Made by a program: the position numbers and the translations under genes. The notes under the pieces are model-generated. The model searched no databases, was not told where the DNA came from, and saw only the letters and a program-made list of their open reading frames with translations. Of a stretch of 31,923 nucleotides of DNA, positions 24,165 to 31,923 are shown piece by piece. The stretch spans positions 1 through 31,923 of the forward strand of contig CAKUFI010000028.1 in the NCBI GenBank assembly GCA_934647305.1, in the 5' to 3' direction. Source of the DNA: an uncultured Clostridia bacterium. GTDB lineage: Bacteria > Bacillota > Clostridia > Christensenellales > Aristaeellaceae. Numbering within the stretch: the first letter of the stretch is position 1; every line of letters begins with the position of its first letter.

Positions 24165-24642
24165 TAGCCTTGGGTTTAGCTGGTGCCACAGTTCGGCAAA
24201 GACAAGGGCGAGATTGTGTAGCGCAATCAGTGATGAGCTACAATTCCGTCTCCATGTGTTGATTGAGGCGACTGTGGAGAGGCCGTACTTCATTCAGGAT
24301 TGCTGAAAGGACACTTTGTTTGTCCAAAGCGTATTGCCACCGCGCATACATGAAATTCGCTTATTTTTTTCAAATTCTTGACATATCAGAGGCACATGTG
24401 TTATTATATTTTTGAAGTTGAAAATAGCGCTGACTTCTCAGAGGTGACGCGTCATGCGCCGCATTCGTCACTTGTGATATTCTATGCAGCGAGGCTTGAA
24501 ACTGCGTGATAGATAAAACGCGCACAAATACGGAAATCCGGCAGGGCGAGACGCCGTGCCGCGAGAACGAGACGTTACCAGACGGTACAAAATGGCCTCA
24601 ATGAAACGATTCAAACCGGAAGCGAAAGGAGCATCCCATCCC
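24165..24642. other. Intergenic region and leader of the ABC operon
   Basis: No gene is seen. Short frames on both strands lack ribosome binding sites and known motifs. From about 24360 the DNA becomes AT-rich and contains the promoter at 24378-24407. A leader of about 230 bases then runs to the ATG at 24643. No riboswitch is recognised. Confidence 0.5.
24378..24407 (+). promoter_or_regulatory. Promoter of the ABC exporter operon
   Basis: TTGACA (24378-24383) and TATTAT (24402-24407) lie 18 bases apart in AT-rich DNA preceded by a T-run. The match is five of six at the -10. No operator is evident. Confidence 0.7.
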
Positions 24643-26397
24643 ATGAACACACTCAAGCGGCAAGGCAGCGCCATCCTCTGGGTCGTCCGGAAAAGTCCAC
24701 TTGCGTCGTCATTTTATATCCTGCTGCAGATTGCGGCAGGTCTGGTTCCGGCGGTGCGCATTCTCGCCCTGGCGCGGATTGTGGATTCGCTGTCCCGCGG
24801 GGCGGAGCTTCGCGCGGCGGCGCTTCCGCTGGGCGTTCTGATGCTGACGCTGGCGTGGGACGTGGTCGTGCCTTCGTTCGCCTCCTTCCTCGAGCAGCGC
24901 ATTCAGGCCGTCTCCGCCGCGGAGTTTCAGAAGGGCGTTCTGAAAAAGCAGGCGCGGCTGAAGGCGGAGGTTCTGGAAAACAAGGCGATGCGCGAGCGGA
25001 TGGAGCGCCTTCAGAAGCAGGCGGACGACTCCATCGGGCTGATTTTCTACCGAATCATCAACCTTCTGCAGTCGCTGGTGGCGCTCGTGTCCCAGCTGAC
25101 GATCTTCTGCGGCGTGCGCCTGTGGCTGGGCCCGGCGTTCCTGCTGGCGGGCGTCCCGGCCCTCTGGATTGCGTCGAAGGCGGGCAAGGTCGAATACGAG
25201 GAGAACAAAAAGGTCACGGAGCATCGGCGCGCGTATCGGATGCTGCACGACGTGCTGGTCAGCCGCGAAACCTCGCTGGAGCGCGGCCTTTTCGGCTATA
25301 CGCAGAAGCTGGACGAGCAGTATAAGGACGAGTTTGAAAAGGCGCGGCGGTTTCAGCACGGCGTACGCAAGAGGATGTTCGTTCGGATGAAGGTCACCGG
25401 CGTGCTGTGCGCGGTGGTCTCCTTTGTGCTGCTTGTGCTGCTGCTGAGTGTGTTCGCCAAGGGCGAGATGACTGTCGGCCTGTTCATTGCGCTGGCCTGC
25501 GCCGCGCTGAATCTGGTGGGGCTGCTGATGGGCTCGCTGCCGGAGCAGGCAAAGGATCTGTCCGCATCGAATGCCTTTCTGACGGAGGCGGCGGAATTCA
25601 CGGCGCTGCCGGAGCAGGAGGGCGCACAGGACGCGCCAAGGTTTGAAGAGCTGCGCGAAATCGAGCTGCGCCACGTCTCCTTCGCCTATCCGGGGACGGA
25701 GAAAAAGGTGCTGGACGACGTGAGCATCCGCATGGAAAAGGGCAAACGCTACGCGCTCATCGGCGTGAACGGCGCGGGCAAATCCACGCTGCTGAAGCTC
25801 ATGATGCGCTGCTACGACAATTACACCGGCGAAATCCTCATCAACGGACAGAACGTCCGCGAGCTGCCCTACGCCGTGATCAAGGGCTTCTTCGGCTATG
25901 TCTCCCAGGACAGCTATCACTACACCCTGACCGTGCGCGAAAACCTGTGCATGGGTGAGACCTTTAGCGATGACACGCTTAGGCAGGCGCTTGAGCGGGT
26001 CGGGCTGGCGCAAAAGGTCGCTTCCATGCCGCAGGGACTGGATACGCCGCTGGGAAAGCTGTCCGAGCGGGACGCGGATCTCTCCGGCGGCGAGTGGCAG
26101 CGGCTGAGCATCGCCCGCGCGCTGCTGCGCCCCTACGGCATGCTCCTGCTGGACGAACCCTCCAGCGCGCTGGATCCGGTGGCGGAGCGAAGCTTCCTGG
26201 ACGAAATCGCCTCTGCCACGGCGGGGCGCAACGTGCTCCTGATCAGTCACCGGCTGTCTCAGACACGGAGCGCAGACCGCCTGTTCGTGCTGGACGGCGG
26301 CTGTATCTCCGAGCAGGGAACCTTCGACGAGCTGATGGCAAAGAATGGACTGTTTCACAGGATGTACGAAGAACAGAAAGCGTGGTATCAGGTATGA
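24643..26397 (+). CDS. ABC exporter half-transporter 1 (TMD-NBD)
   Basis: The 584-residue protein has an N-terminal six-helix exporter domain (about 15-320) and a C-terminal ATPase. Walker A is GVNGAGKS (374-381), the signature is LSGGEWQ (480-486), Walker B is LLLDEP (501-506) with Glu505, and the H-loop is His536. All catalytic residues are present. I chose ATG 24643 because AAAGGAG lies upstream; ATG 24601 and the frame start at 24556 have no SD. It overlaps the second half-transporter by four bases, so a heterodimer is likely. The substrate is unknown; peptide or drug export is typical. Confidence 0.93.
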   Translation: MNTLKRQGSAILWVVRKSPLASSFYILLQIAAGLVPAVRILALARIVDSLSRGAELRAAALPLGVLMLTLAWDVVVPSFASFLEQRIQAVSAAEFQKGVLKKQARLKAEVLENKAMRERMERLQKQADDSIGLIFYRIINLLQSLVALVSQLTIFCGVRLWLGPAFLLAGVPALWIASKAGKVEYEENKKVTEHRRAYRMLHDVLVSRETSLERGLFGYTQKLDEQYKDEFEKARRFQHGVRKRMFVRMKVTGVLCAVVSFVLLVLLLSVFAKGEMTVGLFIALACAALNLVGLLMGSLPEQAKDLSASNAFLTEAAEFTALPEQEGAQDAPRFEELREIELRHVSFAYPGTEKKVLDDVSIRMEKGKRYALIGVNGAGKSTLLKLMMRCYDNYTGEILINGQNVRELPYAVIKGFFGYVSQDSYHYTLTVRENLCMGETFSDDTLRQALERVGLAQKVASMPQGLDTPLGKLSERDADLSGGEWQRLSIARALLRPYGMLLLDEPSSALDPVAERSFLDEIASATAGRNVLLISHRLSQTRSADRLFVLDGGCISEQGTFDELMAKNGLFHRMYEEQKAWYQV

Positions 26398-28094
26398 AGT
26401 CGTTCTGGAAAAACCTTACTTCGGCTCTGCGCCTGACCTACGGCGTTGCGCCGGCCTATTTTCTGATGACGAATCTCTTCAACATCGCCCAGGGCGTGTG
26501 CATGGGACTGTACACCATCGCCATGGCGAACCTGCTGGACTGTGCCGAGGGCGGAGCGCTCGCCGCGCGCCTGCTGCTCCTCGCCGCCGCGGCCGCGGGG
26601 ATTCAGGTGCTGCGTACCGTCTTCAACGGCGTGTTTAACTTCATGGCGGGCACGTTTTTCCAGTTTGCCGAGGTGAAGACCGTCTCGCTGATACACAACA
26701 AGATTTCCTGCCTGCCGGGCGAGCTGTTCGAGAAGGCGGACGTGCTGGACTGCGTGAAGCGGGCGGAGCGCGCCAGCGGTCATGTGCACAACTTCTCGTT
26801 CACGCTGACGATGATCTTCACGCTGTATATCCCTTATTTTCTGGTCGTGTCGCTGTACTACCTCACCATCGACGTGCGGCTCGTCTGGATCATGCTGTTC
26901 GTGTTCCTGCCCGTGGCGTTGTCTCAGCTGCTCAAGGCGAAGCTGATGCGGCAGGCCGGAAAGGAACAGGCGTCCTTCCAGCGAAAGGCCGAGGCCTTCG
27001 CCGGCGCGTTCACGGAGCCGAGCGGCCTCTTCACCGTCCGTGCCTGCGGAGCCACCGATTTCATGATGCAAAAGGCTCAAAGGGCGGTAGATGACTCCTG
27101 CGCGGCGAAGGTTCGGATGGAACGTCGGGCGGCGCGCAGCGAGTTTCTCCTCAACCAGCTGACCATTCTGGGCTATCTCGGCGTGTTTCTGCTGCTGGTC
27201 TTTGAGGTGTCAACCGGAAGAATGGGGCTGGGCGTGTTCTCGGCGCTGTTTTCGTCGGTGCAGCAGCTGTTCAGCATGATGGAGGAGCTCATCAGCCGGA
27301 ATCTGGGCAACGTCTCGCGCTCCTACGGCATGATCTCCATGATGCTCGACTTTCTCGGCCTGCCTGAGAACGACGCGCGGGAAATGCCTGCGGAGGAGGC
27401 GCTGCGTGCAGAGTCAATCTCCTTTCATTATCCCGATTCCGACCGGGACGTGATCCGGAACCTCTCCCTGACCATTCGAAAGGGCGAGCACGTGGCCATC
27501 GTGGGCGAGAACGGCTCGGGCAAGTCGACGCTGCTGAAGCTGCTCTGCGGCCAGTACGCGCCGTCCTCGGGCAAAATCGAGAACGGCTTCCGCGCCCGGA
27601 GCGCGGTGTTCCAGAACTACGTCCGCTACAAAATGCCGCTGGTGCGAAACGTGCGAATCTCCGACCTCGACCGCGACGGCGGTGTGGAGGGCGCGCTGGC
27701 ACTGGCGGGCGTGGCGGTGGAGAAGGATCGCTTCCCCGACGGGCTGGCGACCATGCTGTCCAGGGATTTCGGCGGCGTAGAGCTGTCCGGCGGCTACTGG
27801 CAGCGCATTGCCGTGGCCCGCGCCGTCTATCGCCCCTGCAACGTGATCTACCTCGACGAGGCGACTTCGGCGCTGGACGCGCTGGAGGAGGCAGCGATGT
27901 ATCGAAAGTTTCAGGAGATTATGGCCGGCAAAACCGCCGTGCTGATTACCCATCGGCTGGCGATGACGAGACTGGCCGACCGCATCATCGTGCTGGAGGG
28001 CGGACGAATCGTGCAGGAGGGAACGCACGAAGCCCTTGTCAGCGCCGAAGGCCCCTACCGCACCATGTGGACGGCTCAAAGCTCGAATCTGTAG
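26394..28094 (+). CDS. ABC exporter half-transporter 2 (TMD-NBD)
   Basis: The 566-residue partner of the previous gene is translationally coupled (ATGA at 26394-26397). Transmembrane domain about 10-310; ATPase with Walker A GENGSGKS (371-378), signature LSGGYWQ (464-470), Walker B VIYLDEA with Asp488/Glu489 and H-loop His520. The nucleotide-binding domain is a little shorter between Walker A and signature than in the first protein. Both ATPase sites look intact, so the dimer is not obviously degenerate. No dedicated peptide substrate gene was seen next to it. Confidence 0.93.
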   Translation: MKSFWKNLTSALRLTYGVAPAYFLMTNLFNIAQGVCMGLYTIAMANLLDCAEGGALAARLLLLAAAAAGIQVLRTVFNGVFNFMAGTFFQFAEVKTVSLIHNKISCLPGELFEKADVLDCVKRAERASGHVHNFSFTLTMIFTLYIPYFLVVSLYYLTIDVRLVWIMLFVFLPVALSQLLKAKLMRQAGKEQASFQRKAEAFAGAFTEPSGLFTVRACGATDFMMQKAQRAVDDSCAAKVRMERRAARSEFLLNQLTILGYLGVFLLLVFEVSTGRMGLGVFSALFSSVQQLFSMMEELISRNLGNVSRSYGMISMMLDFLGLPENDAREMPAEEALRAESISFHYPDSDRDVIRNLSLTIRKGEHVAIVGENGSGKSTLLKLLCGQYAPSSGKIENGFRARSAVFQNYVRYKMPLVRNVRISDLDRDGGVEGALALAGVAVEKDRFPDGLATMLSRDFGGVELSGGYWQRIAVARAVYRPCNVIYLDEATSALDALEEAAMYRKFQEIMAGKTAVLITHRLAMTRLADRIIVLEGGRIVQEGTHEALVSAEGPYRTMWTAQSSNL

Positions 28095-28147
28095 AAGAGA
28101 ACGGATTCAAAGGGCGGACAGCCATGCCGTACGGGCGGAAGCGGGAA

Positions 28148-28174
28148 CCTGACGGCGTGCATACGGCCGTCAGG
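28148..28174. terminator. Hairpin after the ABC operon
   Basis: CCTGACGGC (28148-28156) pairs with GCCGTCAGG (28166-28174) around a nine-base loop, 54 bases after the stop. No T-run follows directly, so terminator function is uncertain. Confidence 0.45.
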
Positions 28175-28400
28175 CGAGGTTCTTGAATAAAGAAGAAAAG
28201 GTGTTCGCTCGCTACGCCATATTCGCGGCAGGGAAGGGGCGCAGCGGCGTCATCGTGGAGTGCAAATCGAGGAATATCAATACGCCGCGGTGCTGCCGCA
28301 TAAAAGGAATCTGGACATACGGCTTTGCTTTCCGGAATAGTTGCCTTCACGGTCGCACCCTGCAGGGCGCATCGTCCCTTGTATCATAGTTTACCAGATT
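28175..28400. other. Intergenic, no supported gene
   Basis: A 68-codon frame (28183-28389) begins with TTG and has no convincing ribosome binding site, no known motif and unusual Cys/Arg content. I see no real gene here. Confidence 0.5.
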
Positions 28401-28665
28401 AGCCAACTAAGTCCTCATGTTTTGATACAAAGCATGAGGACTTCTTTTTGCATTTATAGACCGATAAACCGTCAGAATACAGAATATAACTACCAAATGT
28501 GGGCTATAGGCGCAGGAAATGAACTACTCGGCGTCATTTTGTCGGATGAAGGTTTCTACTCTTCGACCCTTTTTAGTCTACTCATGACTGCTTTTCGGGG
28601 TCGAAATCAGAGATTTATCATGGAATGCACCCTACGTTGGACGATAGCAGGGTATCGTCCAACGT
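28401..28665. repeat. 265-bp non-coding repeat, right copy
   Basis: This is the gapless partner of 71-335. It begins with AGCCAAC, which in the left copy is the tRNA 3' end, but no tRNA is present here. It continues with a perfect terminator hairpin, AAGTCCTCATG (28409-28419) / CATGAGGACTT (28433-28443), then CTTTTT. It ends with a 14-bp perfect stem, TACGTTGGACGATA / TATCGTCCAACGTA (about 28634-28667). Confidence 0.8.
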
Positions 28666-28764
28666 ATCCAAGGAAACGTCCACAGTATCGCCCAATAGTA
28701 TCTAAAGTACGCGTTTTCTTCTTTAGAATATATCAGATATCGTTCTGTAGCCAGAATTAGTGAA

Positions 28765-28803
28765 AGAAAATAGACTACTTGAGAATTGAGTAGTCTATTT
28801 TCT
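28765..28803. terminator. Bidirectional terminator-like hairpin
   Basis: AGAAAATAGACTACT (28765-28779) pairs perfectly with AGTAGTCTATTTTCT (28789-28803) around a nine-base loop. The A-rich left and T-rich right arms allow termination in either direction. It separates the repeat copy from the leftward fragments. Confidence 0.75.
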
Positions 28804-28841
28804 TGCCTGTTATTCTGATATTACGAAGTACCTTTATGGGT

Positions 28842-29006
28842 TTACGTATTATTTCCTGTTTCGCCGAGCTGGTCAACATACTCTCCGATACCCGTTTCTT
28901 CCCCCGGGATGAACACCATGGGAATGTCTTCACCCTCTTCAAGAATATCCAACAGTTTTGTTACTTTCTCCGGATTTTCCAGTTTAACTGAGCACAATGT
29001 TCGCAT
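28842..29006 (-). pseudogene. Possible C-terminal gene fragment
   Basis: A 54-codon frame from ATG 29006 has protein-like composition (KLENPEKVTKLLDILEEGED, then VFIPGEETGIGEY) but no ribosome binding site. It stays open upstream only antisense to the recombinase remnant, so it looks like the 3' end of a gene cut at about 29000. I do not recognise the family. Confidence 0.3.
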
Positions 29007-29176
29007 ATCTGCGGAAAGAAATATCGGTACAAGGTCACACGGCTGGGCACGCCGTATGCCGCGCCGGTCTGGATCTGCAGCACGTTTAACTATCGGGCAA
29101 GGCATACTGCGCCTCGAAGCAGATTCCCGAGGACATTCTGAAAGTTTTCCTTTCACAAAAACGTATGGGAATCTGA
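28992..29176 (+). pseudogene. Remnant of a serine recombinase zinc-ribbon domain
   Basis: One frame reads ICGKKYRYKVTR, then APVWICSTFNYR up to about 29096. After a one-base shift, the next frame continues GKAYCASKQIPEDILK and ends at TGA 29174-29176. Joined, this matches the pattern of the recombinase zinc ribbon of large serine recombinases (CG..Y, W.C.T.N..GK.YC.SKQIPE..L). The catalytic N-terminal domain is absent and the frame is broken, so it is inactive. It hints at a past mobile element next to the right repeat copy. Confidence 0.65.
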
Positions 29177-29227
29177 ACAAGCTGGGAAGTACTTACGCAC
29201 GGAATGTTGTCTGCGCCGCTTCGTCGA

Positions 29228-30325
29228 TTAGTTGCCGTCTGGCTTCATCATCATGTCCTTGTCCAGCGTTGCCATGTCTCTGGCCAGCGTCTCGTCAATG
29301 AGATCCTGAAGCGCTTTCATCTGGGCTTCGTTGTTGATGCCGCCCAGAATCGGCTCGCCGATCATCTGGCCATTGCGGTCCACCACCACCGTCGTGGGGA
29401 ATGCCGTGATGCTGTAGGTCAGCTTTCCGGCCTCGCTGTCCGCCGGGAAGTAGAGGTTGCGATAGGTCGCGCCCTTCGCCTCCAGCAGCGCCTTGGCCTC
29501 CTCGATCATGTGCTTGTCGCCGCCGATGGTATCCGCGTTGATGCCGATCACCTCGCCGCCCCTGAGCTGGAGCTTCTCATTGAGCTCGCTCAGCTCGCCC
29601 AGCTCCGCGATGCAGGGCGCGCAGCCGGAGAACCAGAAGTTGACCACGGTGACGGAATTGTCCTTAAACAGGTCGCTGGTCACCTCGTTGCCGTCCAGAT
29701 CCATGCCCTCGAAGGTGGGGAACATCTTGGACGGATCCTGCTCCATCATGTTCTCCTCCGGCATGAGCTTATCCTCCAGCATGGCGATCTCCTCGTCGAT
29801 CCTGCGGATGGTTTCGATGTCCTGCTGAAGCGTCTTGTACTCGTCCTCGGTGAACTTCTCCTTCGCCGTCTCCAGCTGTTCCGTCAGGTAATCGGCGTAG
29901 GGCGTGTCCATGTCGGGCTGCTTGTCCATCAGGCCGAAGAACTTGTTCCACAGATCCATGTTGTTCTCAAACAGGTCGTTCAGCTCGCCCTCCAGCATTT
30001 CCAGCCTGGCTTCGTAGTCGCAGGCGCAGTCCTCGCCGCAGGCGCACTGGGTTTCGCAGGCGCAGTCATCCACGGGCATGCCGTCCTGCACGCAGGACTT
30101 ATCCTCGAGGCAATTGCAGTCCTCGCCGCACCCGGCGGTCACGCACGGGCAGCCGTCTACGCCCTTGCCGTCCATCATGCAGGGGCAGGTTTCCTCCATC
30201 GTCTGGGCGTCGCCCGATCCGGACGGGGTTGTGCAGCAGGCGTCCGCGCAGCAGGCGGAAGCGGCGGTCAGGGTGGTCAGCAGCAGGCACAGCGCCAGCA
30301 GCATCGAGATCCAGGTCTTTTTCAT
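29228..30325 (-). CDS. TlpA-like thioredoxin-fold protein with Cys-rich N-terminus
   Basis: The 365-residue exported protein has a signal peptide at 1-24 (KKTWISMLLALCLLLTTLT), with ASA before Cys25. Residues 25-102 contain 18 cysteines, mostly as CC, CPC, CAC and CNC pairs, like a metal-binding or multi-disulfide segment. An acidic helical stretch (105-195) follows. The C-terminal thioredoxin domain has the active site WFSGCAPC (Cys235, Cys238) and the cis-Pro motif AFPTT (Pro310). TlpA/ResA-type proteins reduce or exchange disulfides outside the membrane. It is the last gene of the leftward redox operon, after the NapH-like electron carrier. AGGAGG (30339-30334) lies eight bases before the ATG. 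Confidence 0.9.
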   Translation of the reverse strand: MKKTWISMLLALCLLLTTLTAASACCADACCTTPSGSGDAQTMEETCPCMMDGKGVDGCPCVTAGCGEDCNCLEDKSCVQDGMPVDDCACETQCACGEDCACDYEARLEMLEGELNDLFENNMDLWNKFFGLMDKQPDMDTPYADYLTEQLETAKEKFTEDEYKTLQQDIETIRRIDEEIAMLEDKLMPEENMMEQDPSKMFPTFEGMDLDGNEVTSDLFKDNSVTVVNFWFSGCAPCIAELGELSELNEKLQLRGGEVIGINADTIGGDKHMIEEAKALLEAKGATYRNLYFPADSEAGKLTYSITAFPTTVVVDRNGQMIGEPILGGINNEAQMKALQDLIDETLARDMATLDKDMMMKPDGN

Positions 30326-30352
30326 TGAAGTGTCCTCCTTGTTTCTTTCTGT

Positions 30353-31294
30353 TTATTTCTCCACAGCGTTTGAGCCGGTTGGAGTCGGTTGGTTGGCGTC
30401 CTTCGCGCCGCGCGCCAGTCCGCAGCGGAAGCTGACCGCGCCGGTGGGGCAGGCCTTGACGCACATGCCGCAGCGGATGCACTCGGGATGATCGGGGGTT
30501 CGGGTCACGTCCACGTCCATCTTGCAGGCCTTTTCGCACCGGCCGCAGTGGACGCACTTGTGAGAGTCCACCTGCATGCCCGTCAGCGACAGCCGGTTAA
30601 ACAGCGCGTAGAACGCGCCCAGCGGGCACAGCCACTTGCAGAACGGGCGGTAGAACAGCACGCTCAGGATGACCACCGCGCCCAGCACGACGCTCTTCCA
30701 GGCGAACAGGCTGCCCAGCGCGCTTCGGACGCTCTCGCTGGTCAGGGACAGGGGAATCGCGCCCTCCAGCACGCCCTGCGGACACAGGTACTTGCAGAAG
30801 AAGGGATTGCCCATGCCCACCTCGTTGGTGATGAGCAGCGGCAGCGTCACCGTCAGCAGCAGGATCAGGTACTTGAGATACCGAAGCGGCCTGAGCTTCT
30901 TCGTGGACGGCTTCCGCTTCGGCAGCGGGATCTTGTGGAGCAGCTCCTGAAACCATCCGAAGGGGCACAGAAAGCCGCACACGAGCCGTCCCAGCAGCAC
31001 GCCCAGCAGGATCAGCGTGCCGGTGACGTAGTAGGAAAACCTGAACCGGGACGAGCCGATCACCGACTGAATCGCCCCGATGGGGCACGCGCCGGTGGCG
31101 GCGGGGCAGGAGTAGCAGTTGAGCCCCGGCACGCAGACGGTCTTGCCGCTGCCCCGGTAAATCTGCCCCTTGAGCAGGTTGGGCAGGTGCGGATTGGTCA
31201 AAAGCACGGCGCACGCCTGCAGAAGTCCCCGAAACCGGGCGAGAAAGCCGGAAACGGGCGGCGCCTTGGGCCGCGTCTTCTTCTTGTTATCCAA
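30353..31294 (-). CDS. NapH-like membrane ferredoxin (4Fe-4S)
   Basis: The 313-residue polytopic membrane protein has NapH/CcoG-type CxxxCP loops (CGFLCPFGW 106, CKYLCPQG 167, CKWLCPLG 219) and an N-terminal Cys group (54, 60, 63, 70). Two C-terminal 4Fe-4S motifs follow (Cys247/250/253/257 and Cys272/275/278/282). It probably moves electrons across the membrane to the extracytoplasmic TlpA-like partner. The start is TTG at 31294 with GGAG ten bases upstream, inside the end of the CXXC peptide gene. The eight-base overlap suggests coupled translation. No better ATG with an SD was seen. Confidence 0.9.
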   Translation of the reverse strand: MDNKKKTRPKAPPVSGFLARFRGLLQACAVLLTNPHLPNLLKGQIYRGSGKTVCVPGLNCYSCPAATGACPIGAIQSVIGSSRFRFSYYVTGTLILLGVLLGRLVCGFLCPFGWFQELLHKIPLPKRKPSTKKLRPLRYLKYLILLLTVTLPLLITNEVGMGNPFFCKYLCPQGVLEGAIPLSLTSESVRSALGSLFAWKSVVLGAVVILSVLFYRPFCKWLCPLGAFYALFNRLSLTGMQVDSHKCVHCGRCEKACKMDVDVTRTPDHPECIRCGMCVKACPTGAVSFRCGLARGAKDANQPTPTGSNAVEK

Positions 31295-31445
31295 TGCCCA
31301 CGCACTCCAGACAGATGCGGATGGCCTTGGACAGCACCGTACCGGCCTCGCCCCGCCACGCGCCGTAGATCAGCATCGCCGCGCCCAGCGCAAGAGCGCC
31401 CAGCCTCACGGCGCGCCTGAGTGCGGCCGATGAAACGCGATTCAT
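31287..31445 (-). CDS. CD1871A-family CXXC peptide
   Basis: This is a 52-residue membrane peptide. A basic N-terminus is followed by one helix (about 16-29, GALALGAAMLIYGA) and the signature tail GEAGTVLSKAIRICLECVGIG, with Cys45 and Cys48. This matches the CD1871A-family CXXC motif-containing proteins of Clostridia, which usually precede a 4Fe-4S NapH-like gene as here. AGGAGG (31460-31455) lies nine bases before the ATG. It is first in the operon. The exact role is unknown; a redox or cluster-related accessory is likely. Confidence 0.85.
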   Translation of the reverse strand: MNRVSSAALRRAVRLGALALGAAMLIYGAWRGEAGTVLSKAIRICLECVGIG

Positions 31446-31540
31446 GTGTGATCGCCTCCTTTTTTCTTCTCGCAGGTCTATGATACGACATGAGGGCTAA
31501 AATCTTCGTTAAGACGGGAAACTTTATGCGCATTTTATTC

Positions 31541-31554
31541 CGGTATGGTATACT
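31541..31554 (+). promoter_or_regulatory. Extended -10 promoter of the response-regulator gene
   Basis: TGG-TATACT (-10 at 31549-31554) has the extended TG element but no good -35 at 17 bases. The palindrome ATGCGCAT (31526-31533) occupies the -35 position and may be a regulator site. The -10 is 34 bases before the ATG. Confidence 0.5.
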
Positions 31555-31588
31555 GAGTGCAGCAAAACAAGTGTAGAGGAGGCGCGGC

Positions 31589-31923
31589 ATGCGGATTTTG
31601 ATTGTGGAGGACGAGCGGGCGCTGTGCGATATGCTGAGCAAAAGCCTGAAGCGACAGGGCTACGAGGTGGACGCCTGCTATGACGGCGATTCCGCGCTGG
31701 ACTGGCTGCTGGCGGAGAAGTACGACCTGATCCTGCTGGATCTGAACCTGCCCGGGCGGGACGGCATGGAGCTGTTGAAGGCGCTGCGGGAGCGCGACCG
31801 GGAGACCCGGGTGCTGATTCTCTCCGCCCGCAGCCGGATCAGCGACAAGGTGGAGGGGCTGGACTGCGGAGCCAACGACTATCTGGTCAAGCCCTTTCAT
31901 CTGGAGGAGCTGGAGGCGCGGGT
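31589..31923 (+). CDS. OmpR-family response regulator (partial, cut by window end)
   Basis: The first 111 residues are present. The receiver domain opens MRILIVEDERALCDML, with acidic pocket residues Glu7/Asp8. The phospho-acceptor is the first Asp of LLDLNLPGRDGMELL (about residue 51). Ser/Thr switch residue in VLILSAR, and the conserved Lys in DYLVKPFHLEEL. This fits the OmpR/PhoB class; the DNA-binding domain and a likely histidine kinase lie beyond the window. AGGAGG (31577-31582) lies six bases before ATG 31589. It is divergent from the redox operon, which it may control. Confidence 0.93.
   Translation, partial: MRILIVEDERALCDMLSKSLKRQGYEVDACYDGDSALDWLLAEKYDLILLDLNLPGRDGMELLKALRERDRETRVLILSARSRISDKVEGLDCGANDYLVKPFHLEELEAR

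Noticed and set aside
24066..24306. Short open frames on both strands downstream of the array
   Set aside because: No ribosome binding site, no known motif and overlapping opposite frames. Nothing supports coding.
28183..28389. 68-codon frame after the ABC operon
   Set aside because: TTG start without clear SD, no recognisable motif and unlike the codon use of its neighbours.
71..28665. The two repeat copies as att sites of a recently integrated element
   Set aside because: Only about 80% identity over 265 bp, and the identical part at the tRNA 3' end is just seven bases. No intact integrase lies between or next to them.

Overview
The window most likely comes from a GC-rich Gram-positive anaerobe of the class Clostridia (Bacillota). 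This rests on strong AAGGAGG-type ribosome binding sites, sigma-A style promoters, a YolD-like protein beside a Y-family polymerase, a BhlA/UviB-type small holin, a CD1871A-family CXXC peptide and a NapH-like ferredoxin. It is an accessory region, and the genus cannot be read from the sequence.

Layout. (1) 1-75 is an intact tRNA-Asn with its terminator, followed by a 265-bp non-coding repeat that recurs gaplessly at 28401-28665. (2) 490-5895 is a mutagenesis and regulation module. On the minus strand lie a self-cleaving (S24) HTH repressor, a small hypothetical protein, a Y-family DNA polymerase and a YolD-like protein. Divergent to them is a large ImmA/IrrE-type zinc protease with a C-terminal HTH. 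The divergent promoters carry two inverted-repeat operator candidates. (3) 6282-7824 reads like a lysis cassette: an NlpC/P60 endopeptidase with peptidoglycan-binding and SH3 domains, an SSB-like OB-fold protein and a small holin. (4) 7882-13929 is a 2015-residue Rhs/YD-repeat polymorphic toxin without a signal peptide, followed by its presumed immunity gene. (5) 14740-23960 is an array of five orphan Rhs tip/immunity cassettes and one decayed remnant. (6) 24643-28094 is a heterodimeric ABC exporter. (7) 28095-29227 holds the second copy of the non-coding repeat and fragments, including a frameshifted serine-recombinase zinc ribbon. (8) 29228-31445, on the minus strand, is a CXXC peptide / NapH-like ferredoxin / Cys-rich TlpA-type redox operon. 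It is divergent from an OmpR-family response regulator cut by the window end.

The most unusual part is the Rhs array. Every cassette boundary carries a GC-rich terminator-like hairpin, then CTCATG, then a retained piece of Rhs core. In four boundaries (before cassettes B, C, D and F) the ATG is followed at once by CCA TAA, and the retained core starts two bases before a TTGACG hexamer. That hexamer is 18 bp from an extended -10 (TGGTAGAAT). The tips would therefore be silent, while the junction could supply a promoter for the immunity gene. Five tips share one C-terminal toxin-like domain behind different hydrophobic lead segments. Cassette F is a mosaic of D and E, and about 2.1 kb of the main Rhs gene is duplicated gaplessly in cassette E. 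The array looks like a store of alternative tips that can be exchanged by homologous recombination while past immunities stay expressed. That reading is inference; the sequence facts behind it are listed below.
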